Positions 8,343 to 15,124 of a stretch of 25,822 bases of DNA are shown piece after piece. Where the stretch lies: positions 1 through 25,822 of the forward strand of contig MFHJ01000044.1 in the NCBI GenBank assembly GCA_001778545.1, in the 5' to 3' direction. The translations under genes were made by a program, and so were the position numbers. Each line of letters opens with the position of its first letter. Positions within the stretch are counted from its first letter, which is position 1. The notes under the pieces are model-generated. The model ran no database searches. It had not been told where the DNA came from and saw only the letters and a list, made by a program, of their open reading frames with translations. This DNA is from Candidatus Giovannonibacteria bacterium RIFCSPHIGHO2_02_43_16. GTDB lineage: Bacteria > Patescibacteriota > Minisyncoccia > JACPKW01 > UBA11713.

Positions 8343-8771
8343 ATGGGTAAGACTTTATTGCCAGTTTTAGGCCTATTTCTGGCTCTTCTCTATTTTTGCA
8401 TTCCCGCTCTTGCGCTCGCCCACATTAGTGTTCCAACGCAACTCGTCCCATGCACAAACGATTGCAACGTCTGCCATCTATACGATCTCGCGCATAATAT
8501 AATAGACCTTCTTCTCTGGGGAATCGCGACTCCCCTTTTGATTGTAGCTCTCCTTGTCGCGGGATTTTTCTGGCTGACTTCGGCGGGCTCGGAAGAAAAA
8601 ATTACCAAAGGTAAAAGCATTCTATTCTCCGCCGTAGTGGGATTCGTAATAGCGTTTGGAGCTTGGGTGATAATAAACACAATTATGACGACGTTAGTGT
8701 TTAAGAACCCTATAGACAATAACAGCGCGTGGAATGATACGAGTTTTTGCAGTCAGTCGCCTATAAAATAA
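8343..8771 (+). CDS. VirB2/TrbC-like pilin or small T4SS membrane protein
   Basis: A 142-aa protein. The ORF is open from 8292, but I chose the ATG at 8343 because it begins a clear signal sequence (MGKTLLPVLGLFLALLYF, cleavage near ALALA). After a short Cys-containing segment (CTNDCNVC) come two membrane helices around residues 60-82 and 95-118, separated by a charged loop (SAGSEEKITKGK). This two-helix layout with a polar turn matches VirB2/TrbC-type pilins, and the loop is common in CPR versions. The product probably inserts in the membrane and may polymerise into a pilus. The 3' end overlaps the convergent rsmA by 19 nt. Confidence 0.75.
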   Translation: MGKTLLPVLGLFLALLYFCIPALALAHISVPTQLVPCTNDCNVCHLYDLAHNIIDLLLWGIATPLLIVALLVAGFFWLTSAGSEEKITKGKSILFSAVVGFVIAFGAWVIINTIMTTLVFKNPIDNNSAWNDTSFCSQSPIK

Positions 8772-9517
8772 AGCGATATTTCGGCCCAATCTTCGAGCGA
8801 GAGTTCTTCTGGTCGCCTCATACCGAAGTCGCTCATACCGAAGTCGGACTTCGGTAATTTTAGGGAATGACGGAGCATTTTGCGCTTTTGCTGAAAGGCT
8901 TTTCGCAGGATTTCAAAAAATTTCTTCTCGGAAATCCTATTTTCCCTGAAAAATTTATCAGATATCTCCGATATTTTTATAATCGCGGAATCAACTTTCG
9001 GCGGAGGAGAAAAGAATTTTTTATTGACGCTCCGAATAATTTCTGGCTTGCCGTAAGCTTTAACCGAAAGCGAGAGAAGAGACTCTTTCCCATCTTTTAC
9101 TAAAATTCTTTCCGCGACTTCTTTTTGAACCATAAGAACCGCAAGTTTTGGCCTAAACTTAGTTTGGGACAAGAATAGACGCAAGAAACGGGAGGTGATG
9201 TAATAGGGAATATTCGCAATTAGCTTGTAGTTTTTATCTGGTAGCTTATTAGAATTAAACTCTAAAATATCGCCTTTGCAAATTTCAACGTTTTTATTTT
9301 TCGAAAATTTTTCTTGAAGAAGCGGAATTAAATCCCGATCTTTTTCCACGGCAATAACTTTTTTTGCGCGCCTCGCCAAAAGTTCCGTCAATTCCCCGTG
9401 TCCCGGACCGGCTTCCAAAATAACATCTTTCTTTGAAACTTCCCCAACGCGGATAATTTCTTCAAGAATTCTTTTATTTTTTAAAAAATTCTGCCCTAAA
9501 CGTTTTTTAGCGCGCAT
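8753..9517 (-). CDS. rsmA: 16S rRNA (adenine1518/1519-N6)-dimethyltransferase RsmA/KsgA
   Basis: A 254-aa protein, near the usual 260-270. It starts MRAKKRLGQNFLKN with the family's RLGQNFL motif. The SAM site is EAGPGHGELTELLARRA and the catalytic motif IV is NIPYYITSRF. The C-terminal RNA-binding part includes KRKMLRHSL. It dimethylates two adjacent adenines in helix 45 of 16S rRNA during late small-subunit assembly. Residues 222-233 read PKSDFGMSDFGM, an in-frame insertion encoded by a palindromic repeat (see 8817-8855) just before the conserved RPEELSLEDW tail. The start lies 2 nt after the uvrD stop, so the two genes form an operon. The last 19 nt overlap the convergent pilin gene. Confidence 0.93.
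   Translation of the reverse strand: MRAKKRLGQNFLKNKRILEEIIRVGEVSKKDVILEAGPGHGELTELLARRAKKVIAVEKDRDLIPLLQEKFSKNKNVEICKGDILEFNSNKLPDKNYKLIANIPYYITSRFLRLFLSQTKFRPKLAVLMVQKEVAERILVKDGKESLLSLSVKAYGKPEIIRSVNKKFFSPPPKVDSAIIKISEISDKFFRENRISEKKFFEILRKAFQQKRKMLRHSLKLPKSDFGMSDFGMRRPEELSLEDWAEISLYFIGD
8817..8855. repeat. Coding palindromic repeat, copy 1 (in rsmA), with 15-bp tandem duplication
   Basis: A 19-nt palindrome at 8837-8855 has 9-nt arms (ACCGAAGTC / GACTTCGGT) around one G. Immediately to the left, CTCATACCGAAGTCG occurs twice in tandem (8817-8831 and 8832-8846), so half of the palindrome is duplicated. On the rsmA strand it reads PKSDFGMSDFGM in frame. It shares its core with copies in uvrD, xerC and cca. 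Confidence 0.9.
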
Positions 9518-9519
9518 AT

Positions 9520-11424
9520 TTATTCAAGCGTTATTACGGCTTCGTTTCCTTGTTCGAGTAATTCTTCCGGGATATCTGAAATGAATTTCGACGGCATATT
9601 TATTTTTCTCTCGCCGAAAATCGTTCTGAAAATCGCGTAAGATAGAAAAATTTTTTCCTTCGCCCGCGTGATGGCGACATAAAAAAGCCGCCTCTCTTCC
9701 TCGTCTTTAAGATCTTCGCTATTGCTATCCAGAGCTTTATGGGGGAAAAGGCCTTCCTCGAGCCCGGCGACAAAAACGACTTTAAATTCAAGCCCTTTGG
9801 CCGCGTGCACAGTCATAAGCTTAATGGAATTTTCTTCTTTTTTTATCGTGTCTTGGTCGGACATAAGCGCGGCGTCTTCCAGGAGTTTCAATATCCCTTC
9901 GGGCGGATTATAAATATCATACCTTCTTGCCAATGTTACAAGCTCCTGAATATTCGAAAGCCGGATCTCTCCTTCCTCCGTCCCGTCGCCGAAATAATCT
10001 TCAAGGCCGGATTTTTTTATCGCGAGCTTAACGGACGCGCTCGCATTTTCAGCTTCAATATCTTTCTTTATTTCATCTAAAAGTTTCAAAAGCTCGTTTT
10101 TCTTTGCGGCCTCTTTTTGGTTCAGATTTTGATCAGATAAAATTTTTGTCAAAAGAACTTTCCCAATGCCTCGCGGCGGGAAGTTTATGATTCTTTTAAG
10201 CGACAGAATATCTTCTCTGTTTAGCGCTGCTTTTAAGTAGCCAAGCGCGTCTTTTATTTCTTTGCGCTCATAGAATTTTACTCCAATGACTTGATACGCG
10301 ATATTCTCGCCGATCATTTTTTCCTCGATGATTCTCGATTGGAAATTCGTGCGATACAAAACCGCGATATCCCTCGGGTTTATTCCTGCGCGGATCATCT
10401 CCCGTGACATTTCTGATATTAATTTCGCTTCTTCTTCTTCGTTCGCGGCTTCGAAGAGCGTTATTTTCGGCCCAGCGGGTTTTTTTGAGTAAAGATTTTT
10501 CGGGAGCCGCGCTTTATTTTTTACGATTACCGCGTTTGCCGCGTCCAATATCAATTTTGTCGAGCGGTAATTTTCTTCGAGAGTGATAATTTTTGCGTCT
10601 GGCCAGTCGCGTTCGAAGTGTAGAATATTTCTGAAGTCCGCACCGCGCCAAGAATATATAGCCTGGTCTATGTCTCCGACGACGCAAATATTCCGATATT
10701 TTTCCGCGAGCAATTTAACCAAGTGATACTGTACTAGATTCGTATCCTGATATTCATCAATGTGAATATATTTAAATCTTTCCTGCCACTCACGAAGGAC
10801 ATCCGGATGCTTAGTAAAAAGGACAGCCGTTTTCAGAAGAAGATCGTCGAAATCTAAGCCTTTCATTTTCGCCAGCCGCTCTTCGTATTTCCTCCAAATC
10901 TCAAACAATATTCTCCCGAAGTCCGACTCCGACATTATGTCGGAGTCGGACTTCGGAGACTCCATTTCGTTTTTTTTCCTCGAAATAATATTCCTAATTT
11001 TTTTAGGCTCAAACTTTTTGGGGTCTAGAGAAAACTCCTTGATTATTTCTTTTAAAACCGAAAGGCTGTCTTCCTCGTCCAGAATAGAAAAATTTCCGTT
11101 TATTCCGATAACTTTGCCAGAGTTTCTCAAGATGAATACGCAAAAACTGTGGAATGTGCCAATCCATGGAGATAAAAAACCTCGCCTTTCGCCAAGCATC
11201 AAGAAAACGCGGTTTTTCATCTCGTCCGCGGCCTTATTCGTGAAGGTTATCGCTAAAATCGAATCAGACTTGACTCCTTTCTCGATTAAATGTGAAATGC
11301 GATGGGTCAGAACCATTGTTTTGCCTGATCCTGCCCCGGCAACTATCAGTACCGGTCCGGATTGTGTCAATATTGCGTCCTCCTGAGATTGATTGGGGGT
11401 AAAAGCGTCATATTTTTTAGGCAT
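9520..11424 (-). CDS. uvrD: UvrD/PcrA-type superfamily 1 DNA helicase
   Basis: A 634-aa protein. I use the ATG at 11424; a TTG one codon upstream is the alternative. SF1 motifs appear in order: Walker A VAGAGSGKT (about 29-37), Ia AITFTNKAADEM, II DEYQDTN, III GDIDQAIYSWRGAD, IV LEENYRS, V LMTVHAAKGLEF and VI RLFYVAITRAKEKI. This is a 3'-5' helicase or translocase for nucleotide-excision and mismatch repair and for removing proteins from DNA. It is shorter than the roughly 720-aa enteric UvrD and lacks the C-terminal extension. Residues 156-170 (SPKSDSDIMSESDFG) are a palindrome-encoded insertion before the conserved GLDFDDLL. rsmA follows 2 nt downstream. Confidence 0.93.
   Translation of the reverse strand: MPKKYDAFTPNQSQEDAILTQSGPVLIVAGAGSGKTMVLTHRISHLIEKGVKSDSILAITFTNKAADEMKNRVFLMLGERRGFLSPWIGTFHSFCVFILRNSGKVIGINGNFSILDEEDSLSVLKEIIKEFSLDPKKFEPKKIRNIISRKKNEMESPKSDSDIMSESDFGRILFEIWRKYEERLAKMKGLDFDDLLLKTAVLFTKHPDVLREWQERFKYIHIDEYQDTNLVQYHLVKLLAEKYRNICVVGDIDQAIYSWRGADFRNILHFERDWPDAKIITLEENYRSTKLILDAANAVIVKNKARLPKNLYSKKPAGPKITLFEAANEEEEAKLISEMSREMIRAGINPRDIAVLYRTNFQSRIIEEKMIGENIAYQVIGVKFYERKEIKDALGYLKAALNREDILSLKRIINFPPRGIGKVLLTKILSDQNLNQKEAAKKNELLKLLDEIKKDIEAENASASVKLAIKKSGLEDYFGDGTEEGEIRLSNIQELVTLARRYDIYNPPEGILKLLEDAALMSDQDTIKKEENSIKLMTVHAAKGLEFKVVFVAGLEEGLFPHKALDSNSEDLKDEEERRLFYVAITRAKEKIFLSYAIFRTIFGERKINMPSKFISDIPEELLEQGNEAVITLE
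10916..10956. repeat. Coding palindromic repeat, copy 2 (in uvrD), 41 nt
   Basis: A perfect inverted repeat: 19-nt arms at 10916-10934 and 10938-10956 around a TTA loop. The outer parts carry CCGAAGTCCGACT and its complement, the core of the shared family; the inner part has extra GTCGGA/TCCGAC units. On the uvrD strand it encodes SPKSDSDIMSESDFG without disturbing the frame. Confidence 0.92.
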
Positions 11425-11430
11425 CAATTC

Positions 11431-11459
11431 AGGATAACACGCAAGAAAGAGCCCTCCAA
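11431..11459 (-). promoter_or_regulatory. Leaderless-type promoter of uvrD-rsmA
   Basis: On the minus strand: TTGGAG (-35), 17-nt spacer, TATCCT (-10), then 6 nt to the ATG at 11424. The predicted +1 is the A of the start codon. No Shine-Dalgarno is present. Confidence 0.5.
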
Positions 11460-11543
11460 TTTTTGCCTATAAAATAAGGAGTTTTGACATTTTTTTCTAA
11501 AATTGTTTTCATTTTTTCTGGGGATAAAATGGGGGAAAAATCA

Positions 11544-11572
11544 TTGACCTCCGTTCTTTTAAATTGTAGAAT
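11544..11572 (+). promoter_or_regulatory. Sigma70-type promoter of the LysM-M23 gene
   Basis: TTGACC at 11544-11549, 17-nt spacer, TAGAAT at 11567-11572. The predicted +1 is about 11579, giving a leader of about 110 nt before the TTG start at 11689. Good match to the bacterial vegetative consensus. Confidence 0.65.
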
Positions 11573-11578
11573 ATTAAC

Positions 11579-11629
11579 AAGATAGCATCAGAGTTTTTAT
11601 TCTAATTTTGATTTCGTCGTCGCTATCTT
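11579..11629 (+). promoter_or_regulatory. Possible structured 5' leader of the LysM-M23 mRNA
   Basis: AAGATAGC at 11579-11586 is the exact complement of GCTATCTT at 11622-11629, and the left arm begins at the predicted transcription start. Inside it, ATCAGA and TTTGAT can form a second 6-bp stem with one G-U pair. A short T run follows. A stem closing the 5' end of a leader is the layout of many cis-regulatory RNAs. I do not match it to a known riboswitch class. Confidence 0.35.
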
Positions 11630-11688
11630 TTAATTAGACTTCAAACTAAAACAATATTTTAACAAAATCTAAGCGCGTTTTTTTCTCT

Positions 11689-12705
11689 TTGGTAGAAAAA
11701 AAGGGAACAATAACCCTTGCTTGTTTCTTAATTTTCTTTTTGGCAAGTTTTGCTCAGGTAGATGCAAAATTTTTTGATTTTTTTGAGAAAATTTTGGGTA
11801 AAACTAACGAATCAGTGTCCAGTATGGGAACATCACAGACAATTCCGCTACTCAACGCGCCACTTAATTTTAATCTCCTCGACGGAATGGGAGGAGGAAA
11901 CATTAACATAGTCCAAGATTCGGCCCTTCTTTCAGTAACGGGACCTTTGGGGACAATTGCGGATGTCGCCCTGCATAAATCCGATCAAATTAGCCTTTAT
12001 GTTGTGCGGGATGGGGATACTATATCTGATATCGCCAAAGTATTCGGAGTATCTGCGAACACCATTCGATGGGCGAATGAATTGAAAAGTGGGAGCATTA
12101 TAAGCCCCGGGCAGATATTGGTTATTCTTCCCGTAACCGGAATTCAATATACAGTTAAAAAAGGAGACACCATCGGGGGCATCGCCAAGAAATTCGGGGG
12201 AGATTCAGCGGAGATTATAAGTTTCAATGGCTTAAGTTTGACTTCTGCCTTAGAAGCCGGTTCGACCTTGGTAATTCCTAATGGCGAAGCGACTGAACCC
12301 GCAAGGTCTCTGGCGCAGAACTCTCCCTCCAGAACATCTAGGGTTTCCGGACCGTTATATGCCGGCTACTACATTAGGCCTATATCGGGAGGGATCAGGA
12401 CGCAGGGAATACACGGATATAATGGGGTTGATCTGGCTAATTCTTGCGAGTCTCCGATAATGGCTGCCGCTGGCGGAGACGTAATTATTTCCAAATCGCA
12501 AGGATGGAACAGCGGTTACGGACAGTATGTTGCGATCTCTCATCCCAACGGCACTCAGACTCTCTACGCGCACATGAGTTTGATACTGGTCGCGCCCGGT
12601 TTCCATGTCGTCCAAGGCCAAGTCATCGGATATGTCGGCTCAACCGGCCTCTCGACTGGATGCCACGTGCACTTCGAAGTCCGCGGCGCTAGGAATCCTT
12701 TTTAG
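11689..12705 (+). CDS. Secreted peptidoglycan hydrolase: two LysM repeats and M23 (LytM) peptidase
   Basis: A 338-aa protein with a TTG start at 11689. The frame is open upstream to a stop at 11647, but no ATG or GTG precedes the signal peptide (TITLACFLIFFLASF, cleavage near VDA). LysM 1 spans residues 103-148 (YVVRDGDTISDIAKVFGVS) and LysM 2 spans 153-197 (YTVKKGDTIGGIAKKFG); these bind peptidoglycan. The M23 domain (about 225-338) keeps all Zn ligands and catalytic residues: H242 and D248 in HGYNGVDL, H295 in YAHMS, and H326/H328 in CHVHFEV. It should cut peptide cross-links in wall remodelling or division. It has its own promoter and a leader of about 110 nt. Whether it also serves the nearby secretion machine is open. 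Confidence 0.9.
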   Translation: MVEKKGTITLACFLIFFLASFAQVDAKFFDFFEKILGKTNESVSSMGTSQTIPLLNAPLNFNLLDGMGGGNINIVQDSALLSVTGPLGTIADVALHKSDQISLYVVRDGDTISDIAKVFGVSANTIRWANELKSGSIISPGQILVILPVTGIQYTVKKGDTIGGIAKKFGGDSAEIISFNGLSLTSALEAGSTLVIPNGEATEPARSLAQNSPSRTSRVSGPLYAGYYIRPISGGIRTQGIHGYNGVDLANSCESPIMAAAGGDVIISKSQGWNSGYGQYVAISHPNGTQTLYAHMSLILVAPGFHVVQGQVIGYVGSTGLSTGCHVHFEVRGARNPF

Positions 12706-12728
12706 ACACAGCCCTTCTTTTTGTATAT

Positions 12729-12737
12729 TGTTATACT
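12729..12737 (+). promoter_or_regulatory. Extended -10 promoter of the 70-aa gene
   Basis: TGTTATACT fits the extended -10 form (TGn followed by TATACT), 36 nt before the ATG at 12774. TAGACA at 12703-12708 is too far upstream to be its -35. The predicted +1 is near 12744. Confidence 0.45.
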
Positions 12738-12773
12738 GAAAGTAAAAGTACTTCTGGCGAAAGGAGGATTTTT

Positions 12774-12986
12774 ATGAACCCTAAATTAAAAGGCAGGGTG
12801 GTGAAGTATAATGGCGGGCCGTTTCCGATAGTGACAGATGGGCCGCGGGTAACGCTTCTTCACAACTCGCGCATTGTGCTTAGGGATACTTTCGACAGAT
12901 GCGGAGTGCACATGGTGCGCGTTTCGCCTGTAGACAAACCAGAACTTGTAACGGCCGTCTACGTTTCGGAGATAAAATTTAACTAA
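12774..12986 (+). CDS. Small hypothetical protein (70 aa) with strong Shine-Dalgarno
   Basis: It starts MNPKLKGRVVKYNGGPFPIV, preceded by the strong ribosome site AAAGGAGG 6 nt before the ATG. The predicted fold is all-beta and basic (GRVVKYNGG, PRVTLLHNSRIVL, LVTAVYVSEIKF), with one Cys and no signal peptide or membrane segment; a small barrel such as an SH3-like fold is possible. I do not recognise a family. It sits alone between the M23 gene and the convergent comM, with its own extended -10 promoter and a terminator at 13018. Its leader and Shine-Dalgarno resemble the three-gene cassette at 19974 rather than the housekeeping genes. Confidence 0.65.
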   Translation: MNPKLKGRVVKYNGGPFPIVTDGPRVTLLHNSRIVLRDTFDRCGVHMVRVSPVDKPELVTAVYVSEIKFN

Positions 12987-12999
12987 AAGGAGGTGATCC
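12985..12999 (+). other. Orphan 16S-3'-end-complementary sequence after a stop codon
   Basis: AAAAGGAGGTGATCC begins in the stop codon of the 70-aa gene. AAAGGAGGTGATCC is the exact complement of the usual bacterial 16S 3' end. No ATG, GTG or TTG lies at a useful distance: a GTG overlaps the motif itself, and the next, at 13015, is about 21 nt from GGAGG and opens a frame running antisense into comM. Confidence 0.5.
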
Positions 13000-13017
13000 T
13001 AACTATCTAGCCAAGTG

Positions 13018-13052
13018 AAAACACTCTTTGGCGATGCCGAAGCAGTGTTTTT
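13018..13052. terminator. Bidirectional intrinsic terminator between the 70-aa gene and comM
   Basis: AAAACACT (13018-13025) pairs with AGTGTTTT (13044-13051). An inner CTTTGGC/GCCGAAG stem closes on a GAT loop with one unpaired C. On the plus strand it ends in a T run; on the minus strand the complement gives TTTT. It overlaps the last two bases of the comM stop codon. Confidence 0.8.
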
Positions 13053-14580
13053 ACGTTTCGTAGACGAAAAAGTTTTTGCGGGGGCGATATTGAATGGCCT
13101 CGAGGATATGCTCTTTCTTAATGTCGCGGGAGCCCTCGAAATCCGCAACGGTGCGGGCGAGTTTAATGACGCGGTGATAGGCGCGCGCGGAGAGGTCTAA
13201 TTTTTTCGCGGCGGTATGCATTATTTCTTGCGTCTCCGCGGATAATGGCGCGAATTCTTCGAGATCTTTCGGTCTCATATGGGAATTCAGCGAAATATCT
13301 CGTTTTGCAAACCTTTCTTTTTGAATTTCTCTCACCCGTATGACTTTTTTTTGGATTGTATCGCTTTCCTGTTTGGATTTAAGGCTCATTTTTTCATGTT
13401 CAAAATGCGGAACCTCGAGCCAAATATCGATTCTGTCTGCGATGGGTCCGGAAACCTTTCTTTGATAACGATACAAAGTTTGCGTGGTACAAAGGCAAGG
13501 TTTTTTATCCGATCCATAGTTCCCGCAGGGGCATGGGTTCATTGCGAATACCGTAAGCGATCTTGCCGGAAAAGTTAAGGTACCTTTTGCCCTAGATATG
13601 GTAATCTCGCCATCTTCCAATGGCTGTCTTAACGCTTCAAGTACCCTTCTTTCAAATTCAGGAAATTCATCTAGGAACAAAACTCCGCGGTGCGCAAGCG
13701 TGATTTCTCCCGGCCTTGGGACCTGCCCGCCGCCTACGAGCGCGACGTATGAGGCAGTGTGGTGAGGATTTCTGAATGGGCGTTCCGATACGTATGATTT
13801 TCTTAAATTTCCGGAGACGGAATGGATTTTTGTCACTTCCAAAACTTCTTCGAAATTCATTGGAGGAAGAATGGAGGGGAGCGCGCGAGCGAGCATTGTC
13901 TTTCCAGTTCCTGGAGGTCCGACCATCAGCACGTGATGCGCGCCGGCCGCGGCTAAGGCCAATCCGCGTTTCGCGGTTTCCTGCCCCTTTATTTCGCCGA
14001 AGTCGAGCGAGTATAAATTTTCTGTTTCTATTTTAGTTGCGGCAGAAGGCTCGATTTTCTCCTCGCCTTTTAGATATTTAAGGACTTGAGACAGGCTTCC
14101 CATTCCGTAAGTGCGAATCCCGTCTACCAAACTTGCCTCTGGCGCGTTTTCACGGGGCAAAATTATTTCTTGAAATCCGGCTTCTTTTGCCGCCATCGCG
14201 AGAGACAAAGCCCCTTTAATTTTCCGCAACGATCCATCAAGCGCGAGCTCGCCTAAGAATAATTTCTTAGATGAGTCAAATTCAATTTGTTTTGAGGCCA
14301 TAAGGTAGCCGACAGCTATCGCCAGATCAAAAAGCGGACCTTCTTTTTTAAGATCCGCGGGCGCAAGCGATACAACAACTCTCTGGTTTTTTTTCTGTGG
14401 ATGGCGAAGCCCAGTATTTTTTATTGCCGATGAAACTCTTTCTCTCGATTCCTCGACCGCTTTATCCGGAAGCCCAACGATGGAGAAATGGAAAAGGCCT
14501 GGAGCAAGGTCAACCTCGACATCTATAATTTCCCCTTCCAAGCCTAAGATTTCGGCAGAATGAGTTTTAGCCGCGCTCAT
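13051..14580 (-). CDS. comM: Mg-chelatase-like AAA+ ATPase, ComM/YifB family
   Basis: A 509-aa protein of normal family length. I chose the ATG at 14580 (MSAAKTHSAEILGLEG), 2 nt after the dksA-like stop, because an upstream start would overlap that gene. Residues 1-170 form the Lon-protease-like domain with GLPDKAVEESRERV. The Walker A is GPPGTGKT at 221-228, the Walker B region is GVLFLDEFPEF, and a cysteine cluster follows (CPCGNYGSDKKPCLC). The C-terminal region has DLSARAYHRVIKLARTVAD. ComM is a hexameric branch-migration helicase used when transformed DNA is integrated. Its presence on the same segment as a type IV-type machine fits DNA uptake, but the family is also near-universal. Confidence 0.9.
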   Translation of the reverse strand: MSAAKTHSAEILGLEGEIIDVEVDLAPGLFHFSIVGLPDKAVEESRERVSSAIKNTGLRHPQKKNQRVVVSLAPADLKKEGPLFDLAIAVGYLMASKQIEFDSSKKLFLGELALDGSLRKIKGALSLAMAAKEAGFQEIILPRENAPEASLVDGIRTYGMGSLSQVLKYLKGEEKIEPSAATKIETENLYSLDFGEIKGQETAKRGLALAAAGAHHVLMVGPPGTGKTMLARALPSILPPMNFEEVLEVTKIHSVSGNLRKSYVSERPFRNPHHTASYVALVGGGQVPRPGEITLAHRGVLFLDEFPEFERRVLEALRQPLEDGEITISRAKGTLTFPARSLTVFAMNPCPCGNYGSDKKPCLCTTQTLYRYQRKVSGPIADRIDIWLEVPHFEHEKMSLKSKQESDTIQKKVIRVREIQKERFAKRDISLNSHMRPKDLEEFAPLSAETQEIMHTAAKKLDLSARAYHRVIKLARTVADFEGSRDIKKEHILEAIQYRPRKNFFVYET

Positions 14581-14582
14581 AT

Positions 14583-14939
14583 TTATCTGGCCATATGCTT
14601 GATGCAAGTTTCAGCGAACGGGTTCGCGTCAAGCCTCTTTTCTTCTATGCTTTTGCCGCAAACGGAACATTTTCCAAATCTATCTTCTTCAATTCTTTTT
14701 AGGGCGCCGTTTACGTGCTTAAGCCTTTCTTCGAGCTGTGCCTCAAGCCCCGTTTGTGTTTCCAATTCCTCAAACATGTCCGCCAATTCCGATTGATCTG
14801 AAACCATTGGGTTCATGTCTGGCGCTTTTACTTCCCATTCGTCTGGGCGTTCCGGATTTTTCGTTGCGATTGAAGAAAGCTCTTTTTCCAATTTGGATTT
14901 TTCTTCAAGTAATGATGCTTTGTATTTATCCCAAGCCAT
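14583..14939 (-). CDS. DksA/TraR-type zinc-finger protein
   Basis: A 118-aa protein. An N-terminal coiled coil (KASLLEEKSKLEKELSSIA, then a second helix ending in LKHVNGALKRIEED) precedes the zinc motif GKCSVCGKSIEEKRLDANPF...CIKH. The pattern is CxxC, 17 residues, CxxH, so the usual fourth Cys is His. DksA/TraR proteins enter the RNA polymerase secondary channel and tune initiation, but short divergent forms are not always true DksA. The stop is 2 nt before comM, so the two are cotranscribed. A CATAAT sits 7 nt before the ATG. Confidence 0.85.
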   Translation of the reverse strand: MAWDKYKASLLEEKSKLEKELSSIATKNPERPDEWEVKAPDMNPMVSDQSELADMFEELETQTGLEAQLEERLKHVNGALKRIEEDRFGKCSVCGKSIEEKRLDANPFAETCIKHMAR

Positions 14940-15124
14940 TACTTATATTATGAGAATCCCAGGATTAAGGCAACATATATCGTAGCATTTAGAATTTGCA
15001 GTTATCACGCTATAGCTGGATAATTGCTAATTTCTAATTTGATTTAAATAAAAAAAGCGGGCGGCCACTGAACTATCTCTTATCTACGCTATCGCGCAAA
15101 TACAGAATAGTTGATTTTTTAATT
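14940..15124. other. Intergenic region upstream of dksA-like gene
   Basis: 185 AT-rich nt. They hold the dksA-comM promoter at the left end and a GC-rich patch beside seven A's near 15053-15067, which read on the minus strand ends in a T run and could terminate the 15271-15945 gene. I see no clear stem there and no gene. Confidence 0.4.
14947..14973 (-). promoter_or_regulatory. Leaderless-type promoter of dksA-comM
   Basis: On the minus strand: TTGCCT (14968-14973), 15-nt spacer, CATAAT (14947-14952), then 7 nt to the ATG at 14939. The short spacer weakens the -35 call; the -10 call is better. Confidence 0.4.

Larger units (their letters stand above)
11428..11688. other. Intergenic region between divergent uvrD and the LysM-M23 gene
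   Basis: These 261 nt are very AT-rich and hold no convincing gene. They contain the uvrD promoter near 11431-11459, a TTGACA-like hexamer at 11484-11489 without a good -10 partner, the M23 promoter at 11544-11572, and a possible folded leader from 11579. Confidence 0.7.

Noticed and set aside
10916..10956. Strong hairpin considered as a transcription terminator
   Set aside because: It lies inside uvrD, lacks a T run and belongs to the coding palindrome family.
12985..13013. Possible 16S rRNA 3'-end fragment on the minus strand
   Set aside because: Only 14 nt match and the adjoining sequence does not continue as 16S, so it is not a broken rRNA gene.
13015..13200. Plus-strand ORF with a GTG start after the orphan Shine-Dalgarno-like sequence
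   Set aside because: It runs through the terminator and antisense to the conserved end of comM; the ribosome-like site is about 21 nt away. Treated as a shadow frame.
13985..14010. GCCGAAGTCGAGC in comM as a fifth copy of the palindrome
   Set aside because: Only half of one unit is present, no inverted partner follows, and the encoded LDFGEIKGQE is the normal conserved sequence of the family.
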